A DNA stretch of 43,634 bases from a virus: IMG/VR virus record IMGVR_UViG_3300043436_001827, positions 1 through 43,634 of that record; one strand, given 5' to 3'. A program made the position numbers and the translations under genes. Under the pieces are notes generated by a model. It made no database searches. It was not told the DNA's origin and worked only from the letters and a program-made list of their open reading frames with translations. Each line of letters begins with the position of its first letter. Position 1 is the stretch's first letter. Positions 37,713 to 43,634 of the stretch are shown here, in pieces.

Positions 37713-40700
37713 ATGGCAAAGCCTTGCAGATACCAATTGCCAGGTGAAGACAAATGGATGTCTGAATCTGAATTTAAGAAAGCACTCAATGATGGACTTA
37801 TTGATAAGTACATTAGTGATGGGACAATTGCCATTCGTAATTTCAAGCCTAAAACTCAAGCAGCTCCTGTTGTAGAGACACCTGCCGTAGAAGCACCTGT
37901 AGCTGAAGTTAAAGAAGTCAAAATTCCTAAGAATAAGAAAGAAAGGCAAGAAGCAGCTGATAAAGATGAAATGGTTTACCATGATTTATTTGGAGATGTT
38001 ATTGAATCTACTCCTGAGCAGTACGAAGCCGCACTTAAAGAAAAGGCAGAAACAGGCAGTATTGCAGATATAATGAAATATGGTAAAAAGATACCAAGTA
38101 AACAAGCTCCTAGGCCTGATTCATTTAGAAATTCTTTACTTAGTTATGGTCAAGAAGATGCTCAATATGAATTAGATCAAAGAACACAAAAAACCGCTCC
38201 TGTTGCTGAAGCCAAGACAGAACCTACTGAAGCAAAAGAAGCCGAAGCTGAGTACAAGAAAGAAGAGCCTAAAAAAGTTGATACAACTAAAGCAAGATAT
38301 CAAGGTAAAACTAGATTCGGTGCTGATAAAGAATATGCTGTAACTTTAGACAAAGATGGAAATCCAACTGAAGTTAAAGCTATCATAGATGGCAATGAAG
38401 CCAAATCATTAACCATTCAAAAAATCCGTGAAGATAAAGACGGAAATAAAATAATTACTACCACTACTGATGATGTTATATCATTAGGAAAACCTGCTGC
38501 ACAACAGGAGAAAGTTTCTTTTGAAACGCAAAGATCCAAGAATGCAGAAATGATGGCTAAAGCTAAAGAAGGTAGTGGAGACCATACCATTATATATACT
38601 AGAACAGGAGATGCCGTTCCACTTAAGCTCAATAGAGTTACAGGTAAATGGATGGTGGCAAATAGTAATGGAGAGTTGATCGAAGCTTCCGAAGCCTACC
38701 AACAAAAAGCAAAAGACTCTGTAAACTGGACTAGAAGAGATGCCAAGATTGTAGACCTTAAGACTTCATCAAATGGAGTTCCTACAAATACTAGAATGGT
38801 ATTTGATTTCTCTGACAATACATGGAAGAAATTAAATGAAGATGAAGGAAGTCTTTATCCTGTAACAGAGGGTATGCAACAGCAGGCTCAAAAACAGTTT
38901 GTCAAAGAAAATCCTAAGCGTGCTTCTAAAAAAGAAGTAGTAAAAGATAAAGTTGATCAAGCATTTGAAGCTGTTAAATTTGATACTAAAGGCAAAGCAG
39001 TATCTTCACTTATACCACCTACTCTTTGGAATGCTATTATTGATATAGCCAAAAAATTAGTACTTAGCGGTGTTGACGTTACGTTTGCAATGAATGAAGC
39101 CGCAAAGAGAGTACTTAATAAAGAAGTTGCTGATGGAAGATTATCAGCTGAAGATTCACAAAAGTACAAAGACGAGATTGCTAGAGGAGAGGATATCCCT
39201 GAATTAACTTCTATTAAGAACGAATTTACTAGTGATCTAGCTAAATCTATTGCCGCTGAAAGCTTTGAGTCAATGTCTTACACTGAGATATTTGATACTG
39301 CCGAAGCCGCTATTGCAGAGGGAGAAATTAATCCTGATACTTTAGTTAGACAACTTGCTGACAAGCCTAGACCTACAATGCCAATAGAAACTGCTGTATT
39401 ATTGTATAGCACGACTAAAGCATCTAATGAGTTAAAGGACTTATATGATCAATTAGAGGATGCTCCTGAAGGAACAGACACCTCTGAGATAGAAGCTAAA
39501 ATTAACGATTTAAGAGATAAGATTGTTAAGTATGAAGTTGCTATTAACTTGAGTGGATCCATGATGGGTCAGTCATTCGGACTACGAAGAGTAATGATGA
39601 ATGCTAAATACGACCTAGTTCTTCCTGAAATCAAAAAGATTTACGAAAGTGCAGGTAAAGAAATGCCTGAAGGATTAGCAGAGAAAATAGCTGAAGCTCA
39701 AAAGAAACTTAGAAAGCTCAATAGAGATATCGAGAAACTAAGAAAAGAAGAGTCTTCACTTAAAGAAAAAGAAGCCATTGAAGGAATCAAATCCGGTAAA
39801 GGAAAGAAATCTGGTAAAGGCAAAAAAATAATGTCATCTGATGGTAAAATTGCTGTCAGTATAGATAAGATTAGAGAAGCTGTAGAAAAGGGAGCTACTG
39901 AAATTGAAGACGTAATAGACTACGTTCGTGATGAGGTTAAGGCTAAATTCCCTGATGCTACAGATCGTCAAATCAGAGATGCCATATCTAACTATGGTAG
40001 AGAAGTAAATAAGACCAAAGATAGCCTTACTCAAGAAGTAAATAGGATTAAAGCTGTTGGTAGATTGATTTCAAACATTGAAGATGTTCAGAAGCAATTA
40101 GCTACTAAAGTAGGTAAGTTAAAAAATCCAGGCGTAAAATCTAAAGCAATAACAATACTTACTGCTCGTGAGGCTTATTTAAAGAAATTGCTTAAAGATG
40201 AAATGGCAAAACTTCCTGTAACAGATCAGGAGATTGCTGACTTCAATAAATACAAATTAGAAGCATATAAGAAAAGCCTAAAAGAAAGAGCTCAAACATT
40301 AAAGCAAAGAATTGCTGATGGAGACTTTGAATCCAAGAAAAGAGTTAGGTCTTTTGAGTTAGATGATGAGGCAAGACAATTAGAAGCTGAGAAACAAGCT
40401 CTAGTTGAGGAATTTGAGTATGAAAAGGTTAAGGCTGAAATGGATACTGATACTCGATGGAAAAAAGCGAGTAGAGCCATACTTGCTGGTTTCAATCTTC
40501 CAAAAGGACTTATTGCATCAGTCGACCTTTCTGCACCATTTAGACAAGGTGTAATCCACATGATGACTCAGAACCCTGCTACATCACTAAAACAAATTGG
40601 GTTAATGATGAAGTTTTGGGCTCAAAAAGGAACATATGATAAGTGGCTCAATGAAATAAAATCTTCTGAATTCTATCCATTAATGAAAGAAAGTGGATTG

Positions 40701-41795
40701 CATATTTCTGAGCAGAATGGAAAGATGACAGCAATGGAAGAAAGATTTGCTAGCAATCTTGGAAATAAAATTCCTTTGTTCGGTCAGGCATATAATATTA
40801 GGGGAAGAAAATTACCAGGTCTTGACTTATACCAAAGATCTGAAGACGCATATACAGGATTCTTAAATAACTTGAGAGTTCAGTCATTCATGGAAGGGGT
40901 TGAAGTTCTTAAGCAAAATGGATATGACTTTAGATCTAATCCTCAAGAATTCAAAGATTGGGCTACATTCGTTAATGCAGCTACAGGTAGGGGTAAAATG
41001 GATGCAAAATTAGCTCTTGGATTAGGTCCTGTATTCTTCTCCCCTAGATTAATTAAAGCAAGGTTTGACACCTTTATGAATCCCGTGTTCTACGCAAGAA
41101 TGTCTCCTGCCGCTAGAGCTATGGCCGTTAAGAAGATGGCAACATTTATGGCTGTAACAGGTACGGTTATAGGATTGACTGCATTAGGATTGAATAATGA
41201 TGATGATGAAACAACATCAGTAGAACTAGATCCTAGAAGCTCTGACTTTGGTAAACTTAAGATTGGAAACGCTAGGGTAGATCTTACAGGTGGAGCTGCT
41301 GCATATTACAGAACGGCTGTTCAGGCAGCGTCTTTTAGTAAGAAAAACATATCTACAGGACAGGTAGAGGAATTAAATAAAAAATTCGGAGGACCAACTT
41401 CTGCTAGTGTTGTTAGTGACTTTTTAGCTAATAAATTATCACCTATTGGGTCATCAATTTGGAAGTATTACTCTCTTACTGACTCTGAAAAACAAAGTAG
41501 AGAATTAGAAGAGGCATCAGAAGATAATTTATTTAATAAAGCAGGAATGCCACTTGTTGCTCAGGATTATCTTATTCCACTTTGGATGAGAGATGTTGAA
41601 CCAATTATGAAAGAGCAAGGTATTGTTGGTGGTGGAGCATTAATGTTAGCTAACATTTTCGGGGAAGGTGTTCAATACATAAAACCAAAAGGCCCTAAGA
41701 TTTCATTTGATACTTCAGATGGCTTTGATGATTTCGATGATTTTGATGAATTTGATGATTTTAATGAGTTTGATGAATTCAATGATTTTGAGTAG
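37713..41795 (+). CDS. Giant virion-type protein with polyvalent-protein-like domain, 1360 aa
   Basis: 1360 residues. It begins MAKPCRYQLPGEDKWMSESE, then a Lys/Glu-rich linker, helical coiled-coil stretches (about residues 650-690 and 890-910), and a C-terminal domain (about 935-1150) with VDLSAPFRQGVIHMMTQNPA and FSPRLIKARFDTFMNPVF. The latter resembles domains found at the ends of large phage polyvalent proteins. A hydrophobic segment ATFMAVTGTVIGLTALGL follows near 1143-1160. The last 25 residues are Asp/Glu-Phe repeats (DDFDDFDEFDDFN). No enzyme motif was seen. It begins one base after ferritin and is likely an internal or ejected protein. Confidence 0.6.
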   Translation: MAKPCRYQLPGEDKWMSESEFKKALNDGLIDKYISDGTIAIRNFKPKTQAAPVVETPAVEAPVAEVKEVKIPKNKKERQEAADKDEMVYHDLFGDVIESTPEQYEAALKEKAETGSIADIMKYGKKIPSKQAPRPDSFRNSLLSYGQEDAQYELDQRTQKTAPVAEAKTEPTEAKEAEAEYKKEEPKKVDTTKARYQGKTRFGADKEYAVTLDKDGNPTEVKAIIDGNEAKSLTIQKIREDKDGNKIITTTTDDVISLGKPAAQQEKVSFETQRSKNAEMMAKAKEGSGDHTIIYTRTGDAVPLKLNRVTGKWMVANSNGELIEASEAYQQKAKDSVNWTRRDAKIVDLKTSSNGVPTNTRMVFDFSDNTWKKLNEDEGSLYPVTEGMQQQAQKQFVKENPKRASKKEVVKDKVDQAFEAVKFDTKGKAVSSLIPPTLWNAIIDIAKKLVLSGVDVTFAMNEAAKRVLNKEVADGRLSAEDSQKYKDEIARGEDIPELTSIKNEFTSDLAKSIAAESFESMSYTEIFDTAEAAIAEGEINPDTLVRQLADKPRPTMPIETAVLLYSTTKASNELKDLYDQLEDAPEGTDTSEIEAKINDLRDKIVKYEVAINLSGSMMGQSFGLRRVMMNAKYDLVLPEIKKIYESAGKEMPEGLAEKIAEAQKKLRKLNRDIEKLRKEESSLKEKEAIEGIKSGKGKKSGKGKKIMSSDGKIAVSIDKIREAVEKGATEIEDVIDYVRDEVKAKFPDATDRQIRDAISNYGREVNKTKDSLTQEVNRIKAVGRLISNIEDVQKQLATKVGKLKNPGVKSKAITILTAREAYLKKLLKDEMAKLPVTDQEIADFNKYKLEAYKKSLKERAQTLKQRIADGDFESKKRVRSFELDDEARQLEAEKQALVEEFEYEKVKAEMDTDTRWKKASRAILAGFNLPKGLIASVDLSAPFRQGVIHMMTQNPATSLKQIGLMMKFWAQKGTYDKWLNEIKSSEFYPLMKESGLHISEQNGKMTAMEERFASNLGNKIPLFGQAYNIRGRKLPGLDLYQRSEDAYTGFLNNLRVQSFMEGVEVLKQNGYDFRSNPQEFKDWATFVNAATGRGKMDAKLALGLGPVFFSPRLIKARFDTFMNPVFYARMSPAARAMAVKKMATFMAVTGTVIGLTALGLNNDDDETTSVELDPRSSDFGKLKIGNARVDLTGGAAAYYRTAVQAASFSKKNISTGQVEELNKKFGGPTSASVVSDFLANKLSPIGSSIWKYYSLTDSEKQSRELEEASEDNLFNKAGMPLVAQDYLIPLWMRDVEPIMKEQGIVGGGALMLANIFGEGVQYIKPKGPKISFDTSDGFDDFDDFDEFDDFNEFDEFNDFE

Positions 41796-41832
41796 CAATA
41801 AGAGCCTTAAAAAAAGACAATTAAATAAAACT

Positions 41833-41840
41833 TAAATTTG
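41833..41840 (+). promoter_or_regulatory. TAnnTTTG promoter element
   Basis: TAAATTTG, 15 nt before the ATG at 41856, starting the Cys-rich appendage unit. Confidence 0.55.
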
Positions 41841-41855
41841 TAACAATAACTAAAA

Positions 41856-42605
41856 ATGGCAACACCTATTAACAACCCATTTAAAGCCTCATTACTAGTA
41901 AACTCATGTAGTTCACTTGAGGTATCATGTGACTGCAAGAAGATCACGTTTAAAGATACTTCTAACTACTCGACTAATGATCTTCCGGGACACGAGTCTA
42001 CTGACTTTACTAGCCGTACTATTACTATTACTCGTGGTGATGGTAGTACTTACATTATGGCTACATCGGATATTGCTAATAGGGATTTCACCATTCCACC
42101 TCACAATATTTCAAACAATACTTTTTCATATTCATTTACGAATACTGATGAGGATGGACTATGGAAAGTAGAATTATGTACTTATCCTAATTGGCGAGAT
42201 GATGTATTCTATCAAGCGTTTCTTAAGCCTATCGTACTGCGCAATGGCGTATTGTACCAAGCTGTTGGTTCTTCTACTGATATTGATCCTGCTCTTGATA
42301 CGAACCACACTTATTGGTCTGTTTATACTGATACTAGTGATTGCAGTGATACCCGTTACTGTACTTCACAGACTATTGTAATTACCTGCATTTCTATTGA
42401 GAACTGTTATCGTCAAGCTGTAGCTGATGCGTTCTGCGGAATGGAATCTGCTCCTTGTAAAGATATGTGTGACAACAAATCTTTTATGAAAGCTATGAAG
42501 ATGCGAGTGGTAATGGATGGACTTGAATTCGCTGCTTGTGCTTTTGATTGGACTAACGCTCAGAAGCATATGGATATACTTAAATCACTTTGTTGCTGTA
42601 ACTAA
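41856..42605 (+). CDS. Cys-rich appendage/tail protein, 249 aa
   Basis: 249 residues with an N-terminal strand-rich part (SCSSLEVSCDCKKITFKD), a middle module with LRNGVLYQAVGSSTDIDPAL and HTYWSVYT that resembles carbohydrate-binding modules (aromatic-rich W/Y face), and a Cys-rich helical C-terminus (CYRQAVADAFCGMESAPCKD, CC/CN end). At least 15 cysteines. Probably a tail spike/fibre or baseplate adhesin; the C-terminal helix NKSFMKAMKMRVVMDGLEF parallels the C-terminus of the next protein. Confidence 0.6.
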   Translation: MATPINNPFKASLLVNSCSSLEVSCDCKKITFKDTSNYSTNDLPGHESTDFTSRTITITRGDGSTYIMATSDIANRDFTIPPHNISNNTFSYSFTNTDEDGLWKVELCTYPNWRDDVFYQAFLKPIVLRNGVLYQAVGSSTDIDPALDTNHTYWSVYTDTSDCSDTRYCTSQTIVITCISIENCYRQAVADAFCGMESAPCKDMCDNKSFMKAMKMRVVMDGLEFAACAFDWTNAQKHMDILKSLCCCN

Positions 42606-43540
42606 TGGCTTGTAACTGTAATCACACTCCCAACTGCACTGAGGTATCTACTTGCCTATGTGGTGTTATCATGGATATCTATGATGACGGTATACTTATT
42701 GAGTCTATAGTATTCAATACATATACTGACGGAACAAATGTTTTCTTTGAGACAACTGAGGATACAGCATTTAATCCTCCAGCCACATCTCCTCTTACTA
42801 TTTCTTATAGTAGTGGATCTACAGAGTGGCAGTTGTCGTATAATGATGGTGATGCTGCGGTTGTATTTGGTCGTTTTGATGGCACGTCTATTTGTCCTAT
42901 TAGTGATTGTGATTGGGTACTTACTTCAGATGTTTCATCTACTTACTCTATTAAGGTTCGTTCTGTAGATTGCGGATGCTGTGATGAGAGTTTGAATGTA
43001 GCATTAACTTATTTAGGTGATGACTATACTGCCACTGCCAATATCGCAAAGGATGAGTATGGCAACACATTGGCTTACAACGGTTATCCTTACTACTCGT
43101 TCACTATTTACACAGGTGACGAGCCATTTACTTACTACATTTGGTTTAACTTAGATGAGTGGTATGTATCAGAAGAGCTTGGTGATACAGGTGTATTTAT
43201 GAGTAAGGTAGATGTTACTACCGAATGTCCATTTGGACCATATGATACGTCAGGTGATTTCACAAGATTCTCTGTAACAGGAGCTGAGTGTTTTGACTGT
43301 TGTAATTATTATACGCCAAGATTTAGTAACTTTATCAAGAAAAAGAAGTACCAACTTGTTGATGGTATTTCTGCTATTCGTAGCAAAGAGTTGTTTGGAT
43401 TTAAATGTGGGCCTGAATGGACTGATTTAATGAAACAACATTTAATAATGGATGTATTGCATTGTTTACCATATGGAGTAATCTGTGAAGATACAGAACA
43501 ATGCTTGATGAATAATTTGAATGAAAACTGTAACTGTTAA
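42605..43540 (+). CDS. Cys-rich appendage/tail protein, 311 aa
   Basis: 311 residues, beta-rich, with three similar strand-turn units ending in a Cys cluster (CPISDCDWVLTSDVSST; CGCCDESLNVALTYLG; CFDCCNYYTPRFSN). The C-terminal helix region KKKKYQLVDGISAIRSKELF ... LMKQHLIMDVLHCLPYG ... NENCNC looks homologous to the previous protein's end. Overlaps the previous stop by one base. Likely part of the receptor-binding or distal tail structure. Confidence 0.6.
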   Translation: MACNCNHTPNCTEVSTCLCGVIMDIYDDGILIESIVFNTYTDGTNVFFETTEDTAFNPPATSPLTISYSSGSTEWQLSYNDGDAAVVFGRFDGTSICPISDCDWVLTSDVSSTYSIKVRSVDCGCCDESLNVALTYLGDDYTATANIAKDEYGNTLAYNGYPYYSFTIYTGDEPFTYYIWFNLDEWYVSEELGDTGVFMSKVDVTTECPFGPYDTSGDFTRFSVTGAECFDCCNYYTPRFSNFIKKKKYQLVDGISAIRSKELFGFKCGPEWTDLMKQHLIMDVLHCLPYGVICEDTEQCLMNNLNENCNC

Positions 43541-43543
43541 GAT

Positions 43544-43634
43544 ATGAGCTGTACTAACTGCGGAAGCAAAAGCTGTTCTTGTTCTGATAACTGTCCTAAT
43601 AAGACATCAGACATCACGGTATTTGATGGACAAC
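43544..43634 (+). CDS. Partial Cys-rich protein, 5' end only
   Basis: The frame MSCTNCGSKSCSCSDNCPNK continues to the window edge. Six Cys occur in the first 18 residues. It follows two other Cys-rich tail genes and probably belongs to the same unit; the 3' part lies outside. Confidence 0.6.
   Translation, partial: MSCTNCGSKSCSCSDNCPNKTSDITVFDGQ

Noticed and set aside
37680-37982. 100-residue minus-strand frame
   Set aside because: Antisense to the ferritin end and the start of the 1360-residue protein; Phe-rich shadow product.
1-43634. CRISPR array, insertion sequence or integrase
   Set aside because: I saw no regularly spaced repeat array, no transposase or integrase motif, and no attachment-site-like duplication.
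1-43634. Lysis enzymes such as lysozyme or amidase, and DNA or RNA polymerase genes
   Set aside because: No catalytic motif of these families was found in the proteins here; they may lie outside the window.

Overview
The window looks like a large part of the genome of a tailed dsDNA phage with a short-tail (podovirus-like) virion infecting a Bacteroidota host. The host call rests on repeated promoter elements of the Bacteroidota type (TAnnTTTG, some with an upstream TTG), A-rich start regions in place of Shine-Dalgarno sites, and a low-GC, densely packed layout. The head-tail module (TerL, portal, acidic scaffold-like protein, capsid, three connector/tubular-like proteins, a 1525-residue tail protein) is arranged much as in crAss-like phages and relatives such as the Cellulophaga podoviruses. 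That placement is an inference without database search.

Layout. (1) 1-8014, minus strand: about 30 small early/accessory genes, many overlapping by ATGA. Recognisable ones are an Api92/YubB-like protein, a gp88-like protein, two small Cys-pair (zinc-ribbon-like) proteins, tiny membrane proteins and a stand-alone RadC/JAB protein. Seven junctions at 4578-5678 carry the same start-site element. (2) 7503-7585, minus strand: a complete type I hammerhead ribozyme, with a terminator-like hairpin inside stem III. A tRNA-like element lies at 8058-8126. (3) 8128-9190: about 1.1 kb of noncoding DNA between divergent gene blocks, with palindromes and short repeats, possibly a control region or replication origin. 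(4) 9193-11175, plus strand: a small unknown gene, HNH endonuclease, RepL-like winged-helix protein and metallophosphoesterase, closed by a terminator. (5) 11313-13715: two tiny proteins and the large terminase. (6) 13698-15034, minus strand: a three-gene island with a PD-(D/E)XK nuclease, headed by a leader RNA with a possible attenuator/pseudoknot. (7) 15433-43634, plus strand: virion genes. An abundant structural protein comes first, then portal, scaffold and capsid, connectors, small basic proteins, the big tail protein, and internal/ejection-type proteins. A full-length ferritin sits between two giant virion-type proteins. Cys-rich appendage proteins follow, the last cut by the window edge.

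How it fits together: the minus-strand block is probably early takeover/accessory functions, the 9.2-11.2 kb block replication and processing, and the rightward block packaging and virion assembly. Late genes are divided into units by TAnnTTTG elements usually 13-27 nt before the ATG, so many transcripts should have very short leaders. The strongest candidates for new biology are the hammerhead ribozyme with its nested terminator, the tRNA-like element near it, the virion-module ferritin, and the 86-nt leader RNA at 15035-15120.
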